From the NCBI GenBank assembly GCA_902778055.1, contig CACYWL010000003.1:124001-188000 (forward strand): 64,000 bases of DNA, in the 5' to 3' direction. The notes beneath the pieces are model-generated. The model was not told the origin of the DNA and ran no database searches. It worked only from the letters and a program-made list of their open reading frames with translations. The position numbers and the translations under genes were made by a program. The stretch comes from an uncultured Eubacteriales bacterium. GTDB taxonomy: Bacteria; Bacillota; Clostridia; Christensenellales; Aristaeellaceae. How positions within the stretch are numbered: the first letter of the stretch is position 1; each line of letters begins with the position of its first letter. This document shows positions 55,825 to 64,000 of the stretch, piece after piece.

Positions 55825-56340
55825 TCAGGCGTGATATCTGTCCTTCAGCACGCGCACCAGCATCAGGACCGCGGAGGACAGCTCGCCGTCATTCCGCAGG
55901 GTGACATCCGCCAGGCTGCGGTAGACCGGCATCCGCTCCGCATAGAGCTCCTGAAGCTTTTTTTCCGGATCCTCCCGCAGCAGCGGCCGGTCCCCGGTCT
56001 GCAGATGCTCCAGGATTTTTTCGATCGGCCGGTCCAGCAGAATCACGCTGCCCCAGGCCCGGAGGATCTTCCGGTTCTCCGGGTTCATCGGCGTACCTCC
56101 TCCGAGGGAGATCAGCCCGGGACGAAGCCTGGTCAGATAGGCCAGGGCCCCCGTTTCCATCCGGCGAAAGCCGGCTTCGCCGTGCTTTTCGAAAATGTCC
56201 GGAATACGCATCCCGGAGGTTTCCTCGATCCAGTCATCCAGATCCAGAAATGAAACGGATGCCTCTCTGGCCGCCCGGCGCCCCACGGTGCTTTTCCCGC
56301 TGCCCGGCATGCCGATCAGAAAAATCTGTCTGCTCAGCAA
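55825..56340 (-). CDS. aroK: AroK, shikimate kinase
   Basis: 171 residues, normal for the family. Phosphorylates shikimate at the 3-hydroxyl in chorismate synthesis. P-loop GMPGSGKSTVG (10-20), FLDLDDWIEE (shikimate- and Mg-binding), FRRMET, SLGGGTP and the lid arginine block DRPLL. It lies upstream of the amino acid kinase gene in a minus-strand pair. No other aromatic pathway gene is in the window. Confidence 0.93.
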   Translation of the reverse strand: MLSRQIFLIGMPGSGKSTVGRRAAREASVSFLDLDDWIEETSGMRIPDIFEKHGEAGFRRMETGALAYLTRLRPGLISLGGGTPMNPENRKILRAWGSVILLDRPIEKILEHLQTGDRPLLREDPEKKLQELYAERMPVYRSLADVTLRNDGELSSAVLMLVRVLKDRYHA

Positions 56341-56466
56341 CAGAGCTCCCTCCTTTCAGCTGTACTCCCTATTCCTCCGCGCAGAGTATACCATAGCTGA
56401 AAACACGAGGCAAGAGATTCCGGATCCCCGGGCAGCGCTCCGGACAGGGAAGGAAAAATCCCCCTC

Positions 56467-56495
56467 TTGAAAACTGTGAAAAGATATGTTACACT
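56467..56495 (+). promoter_or_regulatory. ctsR operon promoter
   Basis: TTGAAA, 17-base spacer, TACACT. The expected transcription start falls inside the CtsR box that follows. Confidence 0.7.
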
Positions 56496-56500
56496 GTCAA

Positions 56501-56517
56501 AGTCAAAGAAAGTCAAT
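56501..56517 (+). promoter_or_regulatory. CtsR operator
   Basis: AGTCAAA-GAA-AGTCAAT matches the CtsR direct heptad repeat (RGTCAAA-N3-RGTCAAA) with one mismatch. Located 30 bases before ctsR, it implies autoregulation of the operon. Confidence 0.85.
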
Positions 56518-56547
56518 TGACCTGTTTGACGAAAGGCGGGAGAAAAA

Positions 56548-57018
56548 ATGCGGATCAGCGATTCCATTGAGAGCTTCATCAAGAACATGCTTGGAGAGGA
56601 CAGCGACGAGGTCGAGCTGAAGCGAAACGAGCTGGCGGAGTATTTCGGCTGCGCGCCGAGCCAGATCAATTATGTCCTGGCCACGCGGTTCTCCCCGTCC
56701 CAGGGTTATCTGACCGAGAGCCGGCGGGGCGGAGGCGGCTATATCCGGATTGTGCGCGTGGTCGAGACCGGCCCCCAGAGGATGGCCTATCTGGTCCGGG
56801 ACCGGATCGGGGACAGCCTCAGCGAGGAGCAGGCCCAGCGGATCATTGCCTCCCTGCGGGAGAGCGGCATGGCTTCGCCGGAGGAGGCGGACCTGATGAG
56901 CGCGGCGCTGAGCCCGAAGGCGCTGGCGGTGCCGCTGAGCCCGGAAATGAAGGCCACGCTCAGGGCGCGGATCATGAAGTCCATGATCCTGACGCTGGCC
57001 AACAAGGGAAACAGATAG
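56548..57018 (+). CDS. ctsR: CtsR, class III stress gene repressor
   Basis: 156 residues, standard length. N-terminal winged helix-turn-helix: ISDSIESFIKNML, ELAEYFGCAPSQINYVLATRF and the glycine-rich wing RRGGGGYIRI that inserts into the heptad repeat. C-terminal dimerisation domain to residue 156. CtsR represses clp genes at low temperature and releases on heat. First gene of the operon with its own operator; McsA/ClpC fusion 105 bases downstream. Confidence 0.94.
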   Translation: MRISDSIESFIKNMLGEDSDEVELKRNELAEYFGCAPSQINYVLATRFSPSQGYLTESRRGGGGYIRIVRVVETGPQRMAYLVRDRIGDSLSEEQAQRIIASLRESGMASPEEADLMSAALSPKALAVPLSPEMKATLRARIMKSMILTLANKGNR

Positions 57019-57123
57019 GCGGTTTCGGCCGGGAACGGGAGAAGGCGGGAACGGGTCAGAAGCCGGGCCGCGGAACGGAGGCGGCCCTGAAGAGGAACGC
57101 CTCGGAAGAGAGGGAGGAAACCC

Positions 57124-59865
57124 ATGCTGTGCGAAGAATGCCACCAGAATGAAGCGAACTTTACAGTCTCCGTGATGGCGGGAGAAGAAAACAAGACCCG
57201 GCATCTGTGCGCGGACTGTTTCAGCCGGATGAACGCCGACCTGATGAAGGGAAACCTGCGCAGCTTTCTGAGCACAGTGCTGGGTGCCCTGCAGGCGGGA
57301 CAGAAAAAAGAGGACAGAAAGGAATATTCGATGCCAATTTTCGGTCGATTCACCCAGAGAGCCCAGCAGACGCTGCAGTTCGCCCAGCGGATCGCTTCGG
57401 ATCTGCAGATGAGTTATGTCGGAACGGAGCATATCCTGCTGGCGCTGCTGAAAACCGGCGCGGCCGTGCCGGAGGCCGTTTCCTCCAGAATGAGCTACGA
57501 GAAGGCGGTGGAGGAAATCCGGGAAAGGCTGGCCGCGGAGGACCTTCATACGGAGGGCGGGCGCATTGAGCTGAGCCCCCGGGCGAAGAAGCTGCTGGAA
57601 ACCAGCGTGCTCGAATCCCGAAAGCTGGGGCAGAGCTATGTCTCGGTGGAGCACCTGTGGCTGGCGCTGCTCGGCAGCGACGACGGGGTGGCCGGCGCGC
57701 TGCTGAGAAAGGCCGGGACGGATCTGTCGGCTGCGCGGGAGGAAATCCTGCGCCAGATGAGGGATGCCGCGTCCCAGGAGGAGAACCGCAGTCCGAATCC
57801 GGGATTCGTGCCCTTCTTTGCGCAGATCCGAGGCGCAAACGGCGCAGCCGGCCGGGAGGAGCAGAAATCCGTGCTGGATCAGTACTGCCGGGATCTGACC
57901 CAGGCCGCGGAAAAGAACGAGCTGGACCCGGTGATCGGCCGGGACGCCGAAATCCAGCGGATCATTCAGATCCTGATCCGGAGAACCAAGAACAATCCGG
58001 TGCTGATCGGCGAGCCCGGCGTGGGAAAGAGCGCCGTGGTGGAAGGCCTGGCCCAGCGGATTGTCCAGGGAAATGTGCCGGACATGCTGGCGGGAAAGCG
58101 GGTGCTGAGCCTGGATATGGGTTCGCTGGTGGCGGGCACGAAATACCGGGGTGAATTTGAGGAGCGCCTGAAGAACGTCATGACCGAGCTCCGGAAGGCG
58201 GGCAACGTCCTGCTGTTCATGGATGAGCTGCATACGATCATCGGGGCGGGCGGAAGCGAAGGAAGCCTCGACGCGGCCAACATGCTGAAGCCGGCCCTGA
58301 GCCGGGGAGAGATCCAGTGCATCGGCGCGACGACGCTGGAGGAATACCGCAAGCATATCGAGAAGGATTCGGCGCTGGAGCGCAGGTTCCAGCCGGTGAC
58401 CGTGGGAGAGCCCACGGCGCAGGAGGCGCTGAGCATCCTTTACGGCCTGAGGGACCGCTATGAGGCACATCACAGGGTCCGGATCACGGACGAGGCGCTG
58501 GCGGCGGCGGTCAAGCTTTCGGACCGGTACATTCCCGACCGCTTCCTGCCGGACAAGGCGGTGGATCTGATGGACGAGGCGGCCAGCCGGGTGCGGATCC
58601 AGGCCTGCACCACGCCGCCGGATGTGCGCGAGCAGGAGCAGAAGCTCGAGGCTGTCCGGATCGAAAAGAAGGAAGCCGTCGCTCATCAGGATTTTGAAAA
58701 GGCGGCTTCCCTGCGGGATCAGGAGCAGAGCCTGACCCGGGAAATCGAGAAAAAGAAAAACGCCTGGAACAAGGCACAGTCCACGGCCAAGGACGTGGTG
58801 ACCGAGGAGGACATTGCCCAGGTGGTGAGCCTGTGGACCGGGATTCCCGTACAGAAAATGACGGAGAAGGAAGCTCACCGCCTGATGAAGCTGGAGGAAA
58901 CGCTGCACAGGCGGCTGGTGGGACAGGAGGAAGCGATTTCCGCCGTATCCCGCGCGATCCGCCGGGCCCGGGCCGGACTCAAGGATCCGAAACGGCCCAT
59001 TGGCAGCTTCATTTTCCTGGGCCCCACCGGCGTGGGAAAAACCGAGCTTTGCCGGGCACTGGGGGAGGCCATGTTCGGCGATGAGGACGCCGTGATCCGA
59101 CTCGACATGAGCGAATACATGGAGAAGCATACCGTGTCCAGACTGGTGGGATCTCCTCCCGGATACGTGGGTTACGAGGAAGGAGGCCAGCTGACGGAGG
59201 CGGTCCGCAGAAAGCCCTACAGCGTGGTACTGCTGGATGAGGTCGAGAAGGCGCATCCGGATGTGTTCAACATCCTGCTTCAGATTCTGGAGGACGGCCG
59301 GCTGACGGACAATACGGGACGGGTGGTTTCCTTCCAGAACACGATTGTGGTCATGACCTCCAACGCGGGCGCGCATTCCATCGCGACGGGCCGGGCCATG
59401 GGCTTCGGCGCGCAGGGCCCCCGCAGTCTGAAGGACTATGAGGCCATGAAGGACGCGGTCATGAAGGAGGTAAAGGATCTGTTCCGGCCGGAATTCATCA
59501 ACCGGGTGGATGAGCTGATCGTCTTCCACGCGCTGACGGAGGAGGATATCCTGCAGATTACGGAGATGATGCTGCGCCAGGTGGCCGAGCGGCTGAAGGA
59601 GCGGGAGATCCGGCTGACCTGGGACAAAACCGTCCGGGAGAAGCTGGCCCGGGAGGGCTACGATCCCAAATACGGTGCCCGCCCGCTGCGCAGGCTGATC
59701 CAGCGGTCCGTGGAGGATACCCTGAGCGAGGCCCTGCTGGAAGGACGGATCCTGCTGGATGAGCCGGTGCGCCTGGGAGTCCGGGGCGGCGAGATCGTGA
59801 TCCGGGATCAGAAGAAAGCCGAGGGCGGGCCGGCGCGCCTGCCGCAGGGAGCCCGGGTGAAATAA
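57124..59865 (+). CDS. clpC: McsA-like zinc-finger domain fused to ClpC ATPase
   Basis: 913 residues in one frame. Residues 1-60 resemble the start of McsA: CEEC (C3, C6) and CADC (C29, C32) around a short beta hairpin, one zinc site. From M70 (57331) the sequence is a full ClpC: Clp_N repeats ([16 protein letters not shown]), Walker A GEPGVGKS and [18 protein letters not shown], the UVR segment [12 protein letters not shown] in the middle domain, and [28 protein letters not shown] site seven bases before the M70 ATG may allow a separate ClpC product. In Bacillus, McsA and McsB lie between ctsR and clpC and mark proteins with phospho-arginine; here mcsB is absent. Confidence 0.88.
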   Translation: MLCEECHQNEANFTVSVMAGEENKTRHLCADCFSRMNADLMKGNLRSFLSTVLGALQAGQKKEDRKEYSMPIFGRFTQRAQQTLQFAQRIASDLQMSYVGTEHILLALLKTGAAVPEAVSSRMSYEKAVEEIRERLAAEDLHTEGGRIELSPRAKKLLETSVLESRKLGQSYVSVEHLWLALLGSDDGVAGALLRKAGTDLSAAREEILRQMRDAASQEENRSPNPGFVPFFAQIRGANGAAGREEQKSVLDQYCRDLTQAAEKNELDPVIGRDAEIQRIIQILIRRTKNNPVLIGEPGVGKSAVVEGLAQRIVQGNVPDMLAGKRVLSLDMGSLVAGTKYRGEFEERLKNVMTELRKAGNVLLFMDELHTIIGAGGSEGSLDAANMLKPALSRGEIQCIGATTLEEYRKHIEKDSALERRFQPVTVGEPTAQEALSILYGLRDRYEAHHRVRITDEALAAAVKLSDRYIPDRFLPDKAVDLMDEAASRVRIQACTTPPDVREQEQKLEAVRIEKKEAVAHQDFEKAASLRDQEQSLTREIEKKKNAWNKAQSTAKDVVTEEDIAQVVSLWTGIPVQKMTEKEAHRLMKLEETLHRRLVGQEEAISAVSRAIRRARAGLKDPKRPIGSFIFLGPTGVGKTELCRALGEAMFGDEDAVIRLDMSEYMEKHTVSRLVGSPPGYVGYEEGGQLTEAVRRKPYSVVLLDEVEKAHPDVFNILLQILEDGRLTDNTGRVVSFQNTIVVMTSNAGAHSIATGRAMGFGAQGPRSLKDYEAMKDAVMKEVKDLFRPEFINRVDELIVFHALTEEDILQITEMMLRQVAERLKEREIRLTWDKTVREKLAREGYDPKYGARPLRRLIQRSVEDTLSEALLEGRILLDEPVRLGVRGGEIVIRDQKKAEGGPARLPQGARVK

Positions 59866-59883
59866 AAAAGGGATCATCAAGGG

Positions 59884-59915
59884 AAGACAGCCTGAAGCCC
59901 GGGCTGTCTTTTTTT
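59884..59915 (+). terminator. ctsR-clpC operon terminator
   Basis: GACAGCC / GGCTGTC stem followed by seven T residues, 20 bases after the stop codon. Confidence 0.88.
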
Positions 59916-59942
59916 CGGGTTCTGCTCTTTTGAAAAACCCGC

Positions 59943-59971
59943 TTGCCCAAATCTGGGAAGTGTGCTATATT
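59943..59971 (+). promoter_or_regulatory. Promoter of the LacI-family gene
   Basis: TTGCCC, 17-base spacer, TATATT, followed at once by a palindromic operator. Confidence 0.65.
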
Positions 59972-59980
59972 CTCAAAAGA

Positions 59981-59992
59981 TAAAACGTTTTA
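59981..59992. promoter_or_regulatory. LacI-type palindromic operator
   Basis: TAAAACGTTTTA is a perfect palindrome with the central CG typical of LacI/GalR sites. It sits about 10 bases after the -10 hexamer, where binding would block transcription of the regulator gene. Confidence 0.65.
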
Positions 59993-60103
59993 ATTATGTC
60001 GGGGTCCGAAGAGACAGTCCGCAGGCGCGCTGCAGGACGGCACGCCTCTGCGGAGGGAGGACGGCCCGGCGTGAATGATTCCGAAGGAAGGAAGAGAGCG
60101 TCC

Positions 60104-61096
60104 ATGAAGGTAACGATCCGGGAAGTGGCCCGGGAGGCCGGCGTTTCCGTCGCGACGGCTTCCAACGCGATGAATCATCCGGGAATTGTCAGACCGGAGA
60201 CGAGAGAGGCGGTGCTGGAAGCGGCCAGACGCCTCTCCTATGTGCCCAATGCGAACGGCCGGAGGCTCCGGGCCAAGCAGAGCCGGACAATCGGCCTGTT
60301 CCTTAATGCGATGAACGGAGAATTCTACGGCGTGCTGGCCGATACCATGAATCAGGTGTGCCGTTCCCAGGGATATGAGCTGCAGATCTGTATTGTATCC
60401 AATCTGGATTCCATCCGGGCCAGACTTCAGTGGCTGGCGCTGGACGGAGCCGTGGTTTTCTGGGACGCGGTGGACGAGCAGACGGCGGGCGAGATGGCGA
60501 CCAGCGAATGCCCCCTGGTTTTTCTGGCGCTCAATCAGCAGGGACCGCACGCGACCGGCATTCTGTTCGAATCCGCGGAGAACGGGCGGATGGCCGCCGA
60601 ATATCTGTACGGACTGGGCCATCGCAGGCTGATGCATGTTTTCGGAAGACCCGGAAACTACGATGCGGAGCAGCGCTGCCAGGGCTTCCTGGATGCGCTG
60701 GAGGAACATGGAATTGGCCGGGAGAGTGTGCCGGTTCTGGACGGTCTCTTTGAACGCGCGGCGGCCTATCAGTCCCTGAAGCAGTATCTTCAGGCGGGAA
60801 ATCCTGTGCCGGAGGCTATTTTTGCCTCCAATGATCTGAGCGCGATCGGATGCATTACGGCGCTGAACGAGCTGGGTTACCGCGTTCCGGAGGACGTCAG
60901 CGTCATGGGCTGCGACGATATCAGCCTGTGCGAGTATACGAATCCGACGCTCACCACGATCCGCACGCATTTTCAGGAGATCGGTACCGTGGCCGCGCAG
61001 GAGGTTCTGCGCCTGATCCGGGGTGAACCGGGACGGCTGATCCGGCAGAACGGCCTGCTGGTGGAGCGCAAATCCTGCGCACCGGCGGACAGGTGA
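60104..61096 (+). CDS. LacI/GalR-family transcriptional regulator
   Basis: 330 residues from the ATG at 60104 (GGAAGGAAGAGAG upstream; the earlier open frame lies in the leader). N-terminal helix-turn-helix and hinge: VTIREVAREAGVSVATASNAMN, YVPNANGRRLR. The periplasmic-binding-like effector domain follows (TIGLFLNAMNGEFYGVL, FASNDLSAIGCITALNELG, DDISLCEYTNPTLTTIRTHF). Probably autoregulated through the palindrome at 59981. No sugar transport or catabolic gene is next to it, so its effector and other targets are unknown. Confidence 0.9.
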   Translation: MKVTIREVAREAGVSVATASNAMNHPGIVRPETREAVLEAARRLSYVPNANGRRLRAKQSRTIGLFLNAMNGEFYGVLADTMNQVCRSQGYELQICIVSNLDSIRARLQWLALDGAVVFWDAVDEQTAGEMATSECPLVFLALNQQGPHATGILFESAENGRMAAEYLYGLGHRRLMHVFGRPGNYDAEQRCQGFLDALEEHGIGRESVPVLDGLFERAAAYQSLKQYLQAGNPVPEAIFASNDLSAIGCITALNELGYRVPEDVSVMGCDDISLCEYTNPTLTTIRTHFQEIGTVAAQEVLRLIRGEPGRLIRQNGLLVERKSCAPADR

Positions 61097-61117
61097 TTCC
61101 CGGCGGCGGCCTCCGGT

Positions 61118-61696
61118 TCAGCCCCGGCCGGCGGCGCCGGAGGTACGGAACACGTGCGTCAGCACCGGAGCAAGGCGCCGTGTCAGCAGCGCGGCCAGCA
61201 GGATTTTGACGCCGTCCGGAATCAGATAGGGCAGGACACACCAGGAAAGGGCTGTCCCCAGCGAGACGGGGCCGGTATTCCGTGCGTAAACCGCCATGAA
61301 CCAGGCGGTTCCAAAGGCATAGCAGAGCAGGACGCCCAGCGCCATGGAGGCGGCCAGCATCGGGAGCTTCCGGCCGAAGCGGCGGAGGGGAAGACCGACG
61401 CACAGCGCCGTGAAGAGAAAGCCGACGATGTACCCGCCGGTGGGTCCCAGCAGGACGCCGGGACCGCCGCGAAAGCCGGAAAAGACCGGAAGGCCGGCGG
61501 CCCCGAGCAGAATATAACCCGCCACGGCCCACAGACCGCATTTCAGCCCCAGGAGGGCTGCGGTCAGACAGACCGCGAAGGTCTGCAGCGTGAAGGGAAC
61601 CGTGACGGGCGTGGGAACGGAAATCCAGGAGCAGACACTGATCAGCGCAATTCCCAGAGCAGCTGCAGTGATTTCCCGAACAGAAAGACGAAACAA
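61118..61696 (-). CDS. bioY: BioY, biotin transporter S component
   Basis: 192 residues from a TTG at 61696, seven bases after GAGAGG; an in-frame ATG at 61738 falls in the promoter -10 region and is rejected. Six membrane segments; motifs TVPFTLQTFAVCLTAALLG, GYILLGAAGLPVFSGF, GPTGGYIVGF and YLIPDGVKILLAALL identify BioY. It binds biotin in the membrane and works alone or with a shared ECF energy module, which is not in the window. Controlled by the BirA-type site upstream. Confidence 0.93.
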   Translation of the reverse strand: MFRLSVREITAAALGIALISVCSWISVPTPVTVPFTLQTFAVCLTAALLGLKCGLWAVAGYILLGAAGLPVFSGFRGGPGVLLGPTGGYIVGFLFTALCVGLPLRRFGRKLPMLAASMALGVLLCYAFGTAWFMAVYARNTGPVSLGTALSWCVLPYLIPDGVKILLAALLTRRLAPVLTHVFRTSGAAGRG

Positions 61697-61728
61697 GAAA
61701 ATCCCTCTCTTCCTCCAAAGATGAAGAG

Positions 61729-61757
61729 AGGGTATCATGGATCCCTTCGATTGTCAA
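61729..61757 (-). promoter_or_regulatory. bioY promoter
   Basis: On the minus strand TTGACA, 17-base spacer, TACCCT; the -35 overlaps the BirA site. Confidence 0.55.
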
Positions 61758-61783
61758 CCAAATAAGAAGCATCAAGGTTAACA
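61752..61783. promoter_or_regulatory. BirA biotin operator
   Basis: On the minus strand TGTTAACC, 16 bases, GGTTGACA: close to the BirA inverted repeat (TGTnAACC-N14-16-GGTTnACA). Overlap with the bioY -35 fits biotin-dependent repression. Confidence 0.8.
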
Positions 61784-61859
61784 TTTTCGCCCTTTTCTTT
61801 TTGCTTCCCCGGTTCACGGCCGGGCCGCCGGAAACGCGGGACAGGGCAAACCCAGCGTA

Positions 61860-63656
61860 TCAGGCAGCTTCCTGAACCTGGGCGGTATAGAGCTGATAGT
61901 ACAGGCCCCGCTTCTGCATCAGCTCCTCATGGCTGCCCATCTCCGCAATGCCTTTGTTGCTGATATAGAGGATCCTGTCGCAGTTCTTGATCGTGGAAAG
62001 CCGGTGGGCGACGATGATGCTGGTCCGTCCCCGGAGCATCTCGGCGATGCCCTCCTGCAGCAGCTTCTCCGTCCGGGTATCGATCGAGGAGGTGGCTTCG
62101 TCCAGAATCAGGATGGCCGGGTCGGAGAGAAGCGTTCGGGCGAAGGCAACCAGCTGCCGCTCACCCTGGCTCAGGTTGCTGCCGCGCTCCCGGATTTCCG
62201 TCTGATAGCCCTGGGGCATCCTGCTGATCAGCTCATCCGCGCGGACCCGCCGGGCAGCCTCCTTGACCTCCGCGTCGGTGGCGTTCAGACGGCCGTAGCG
62301 GATGTTCTCCATGAGCGTGCCGGAAAAAATGAAGCTGTCCTGCAGCATGATGCCCAGCTGGGAGCGCAGGGAATGCAGCGTGACCCGGCTGATATCGTGC
62401 ACTCCGCCGTCCCGGTCGTGCAGCAGGATCCGTCCCCCGTTCAGGTTGTAGAAGCGGCAGAGCAGGTTGATGACGGTGCTCTTTCCGGCGCCGGTCGGGC
62501 CGACCAGCGCGATGCTTTCCCCGGCGCGGACATGAAGGTCGAGATGCTCCAGGACGTTGATCCCGTCTTCGTAGGCGAAGGTGACATCCTGGAAATCCAC
62601 CTCCCCGGACAGGGAAGGCAGCTCCTCCGCGTCTGGCGCGTCGTCCACGACCACGGGTTCGTCCATGGTTTCAAAGATGCGCTCCAGATAGGCGATATTG
62701 TTGACGAAGGAATTGTAGATATTGGCCAGGTTGGTGATGGGCTGCCAGAACCGGCTGACATACTGCCCCATGGCGAGGATGACGCCGAAGGAAACCATCC
62801 GGCCGTCCCCCATCCAGTATACGCCCGCAATGTACAGGAAGGTCAGCACCAGCTGAGTCATCGTTTCGCTGGAGAGCCAGACGCAGTTGCTGATCTTCAC
62901 AGCCCGGAGCCAGGCGCTCCGGCAGGCCGAGGCCAGACGCTCCATGATGGAGATGTTGACCTCCTGCCGGTCGAAGAGTTGGGTGACCCTCACCCCGTCG
63001 ATGGATTCCGCCAGGTAGGCGTTATAGTTGCTGTTCTTGTTGCTCTGGTTCTGCCAGGCCCGGCGCTGCCTGGGCTTGATCAGCAGAATGACGGCGATGA
63101 AGAACGGGAGCCCGGCCACGATGACCGTGGCCAGCGTGGCGTCGGTGGAATACATGAAGATGACGATGAAGACCAGGTTGATGATCTCCAGGATCATGTT
63201 GATGATGCCGTTGGAGAGAATGTCGGAGACCGAGTTGACATAGTTGATGACCCGGACCAGGATTTTTCCCGCGGGACGGCTGTCATAATAGCTGAAGGGC
63301 AGCTTCTGCAGATGGGCGAATAGATCGCTGCGGATGTCAAAAATGATATCCTGGCTGACATGGGCCATCATGCGGGAGCGGATGGTCGTAAAGACGATGC
63401 TCAGGGAGATGACCCCCACGAAGAGAAGCGCCATCCGACCGATCATGACGGTATCCTTCCGGGGCACCGCTTCATCCAGAACCCACTGGGTGATCCGGGG
63501 AATGAACAGCGTGGCGACGCTGGCCAGCGCGCTGAGCAGCAGGGCCAGCAGCATTTTGTACTTATGCTTCGCGATGTACTTTCCGGCTCTTTTCAGATGC
63601 TTCCACTGAAAAGGAGATTCCAGCTTTTCGTCGACGTCGAATTTATTCCGGGCCAT
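61860..63656 (-). CDS. ABC exporter half-transporter (TM-NBD), second gene of a heterodimer
   Basis: 598 residues: six membrane segments (about 30-330), then an ATPase domain with Walker A GPTGAGKST, Q-loop MLQDSFIFSGTL, signature NLSQGERQL, Walker B ILILDEATSSID with the catalytic Glu, and the H-loop VAHRLSTI. The signature reads LSQGE instead of LSGGQ, common in one partner of heterodimeric exporters. Starts 1 base after the stop of the partner gene, with GGAGGCGG upstream. Substrate (drug, lipid or peptide) unknown. Confidence 0.92.
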   Translation of the reverse strand: MARNKFDVDEKLESPFQWKHLKRAGKYIAKHKYKMLLALLLSALASVATLFIPRITQWVLDEAVPRKDTVMIGRMALLFVGVISLSIVFTTIRSRMMAHVSQDIIFDIRSDLFAHLQKLPFSYYDSRPAGKILVRVINYVNSVSDILSNGIINMILEIINLVFIVIFMYSTDATLATVIVAGLPFFIAVILLIKPRQRRAWQNQSNKNSNYNAYLAESIDGVRVTQLFDRQEVNISIMERLASACRSAWLRAVKISNCVWLSSETMTQLVLTFLYIAGVYWMGDGRMVSFGVILAMGQYVSRFWQPITNLANIYNSFVNNIAYLERIFETMDEPVVVDDAPDAEELPSLSGEVDFQDVTFAYEDGINVLEHLDLHVRAGESIALVGPTGAGKSTVINLLCRFYNLNGGRILLHDRDGGVHDISRVTLHSLRSQLGIMLQDSFIFSGTLMENIRYGRLNATDAEVKEAARRVRADELISRMPQGYQTEIRERGSNLSQGERQLVAFARTLLSDPAILILDEATSSIDTRTEKLLQEGIAEMLRGRTSIIVAHRLSTIKNCDRILYISNKGIAEMGSHEELMQKRGLYYQLYTAQVQEAA

Positions 63657-63657
63657 G

Positions 63658-64000
63658 TTATACCGCCTCCTTCATGGGAATCCCGTACTGCAGACAGTAG
63701 GTCTGCCAGTAGAAGCCCTTCTTTTCCAGCAGCTCCTGATGCGTTCCCCGCTCCGTGATTCTTCCGTCCTGCAGGACCAGGATCAGATCCGCGTTCCGCA
63801 TGGAGGAAATCCGCTGAGCGATGATAAACTTCGTGCAGGAGAAGGGAAGACGGTTCAGCTGCTCCTGAATGTACCTCTCAGTTTCGCTGTCCACGGCGGA
63901 GGTGGTGTCGTCCATGATCAGGATGGACGGCTGGACGGCCAGGGCCCGGGCCAGCGCAATCCGTTGACGTTGGCCGCCGGAGAGCCCGACTCCCCGTTCG
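63658..64000 (-). CDS. ABC exporter half-transporter, C-terminal part only (cut by the window edge)
   Basis: The visible 113 residues are the end of an ATPase domain: signature GLSGGQRQRIALARAL, Walker B LIMDDTTSAVDSETE and an H-loop position reading IAQRISSM with Gln in place of His. The catalytic Glu after Walker B is Asp and the switch His is Gln, so this is the degenerate subunit, which pairs with the canonical Glu/His and altered LSQGE of the next gene. Such asymmetry is typical of heterodimeric exporters of the BmrCD/TM287-288 type. The gene begins beyond 64000. Confidence 0.9.
   Translation of the reverse strand, partial: ERGVGLSGGQRQRIALARALAVQPSILIMDDTTSAVDSETERYIQEQLNRLPFSCTKFIIAQRISSMRNADLILVLQDGRITERGTHQELLEKKGFYWQTYCLQYGIPMKEAV

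Noticed and set aside
56503..59880. 1125-codon minus-strand open frame opposite ctsR and clpC
   Set aside because: Shadow of the clpC codon pattern; spans the CtsR operator and two real genes.

Overview
The window reads as a chromosomal segment of a GC-rich Firmicute (Bacillota), most likely class Clostridia. The evidence is strong purine-rich Shine-Dalgarno sites, CtsR and CIRCE/HrcA-type heat-shock operators, a BirA-type biotin operator, MutS2, RqcH, a ClpC with a UVR insert, and Gram-positive surface-polymer enzymes. A rumen or gut relative of the Christensenellales/Aristaeellaceae would fit the mix of LRR, RCC1, DUF6273 and phosphodiester glycosidase proteins, but that placement is inference. 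No rRNA, tRNA, CRISPR, insertion sequence or prophage was seen.

Layout. 1-4584 (minus): a membrane glycosyltransferase operon with two Gpi18-like paralogues around a PMT/ArnT-like enzyme, led by a YdjC/ChbG-type deacetylase. 4585-9223: a GtrII-like and a GtrB-like glycosyltransferase, a gene remnant, and a cytoplasmic GH5 glycosidase. 9224-12401: an anchored repeat protein and a divergent Lgt-like membrane protein. 12731-21821 (plus): a tightly packed housekeeping run, secA-prfB-DUF1461 (Lit family)-tsaD-gtrA-uvrA. 21851-36253 (plus): a 14 kb envelope locus with five secreted phosphodiester glycosidase paralogues, two LRR proteins (one fused to RCC1 repeats), a second Lgt-like protein, a DUF6273 protein, a YidC/Oxa1-CDP-glycerol glycerophosphotransferase fusion, a small YIDPS-motif membrane protein and an LtaS-topology membrane sulfatase. 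36365-40659 (minus): mntP, esterase, purB, purA. 40916-45769 (plus): rqcH, an orphan DNA methyltransferase, a Cys-cluster protein, recA. 45862-46632: a broken NRPS remnant. 46702-54758: htpG (CIRCE nearby), mutS2, and a two-component system with a penicillin-binding-type serine hydrolase between regulator and kinase. 54873-56340 (minus): a glutamate-5-kinase-like kinase and aroK. 56548-59865: ctsR followed by an McsA-zinc-finger/ClpC fusion. 60104-64000: a LacI regulator with a palindromic operator, bioY with a BirA site, and a heterodimeric ABC exporter cut by the window edge.

The most interesting part is 21851-36253. A polymerase-type glycerophosphotransferase carrying its own insertase-like membrane domain and an LtaS-like phosphotransferase/hydrolase sit beside five enzymes of a family that cleaves sugar-phosphodiester bonds. 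Together with the scattered Gtr and GT-C genes, this suggests synthesis, decoration and trimming of a phosphodiester-linked envelope polymer. That is inference from families and gene order; no substrate can be read from the sequence. The second notable item is the in-frame fusion of an McsA-like zinc domain to ClpC, with no McsB kinase gene in the operon.
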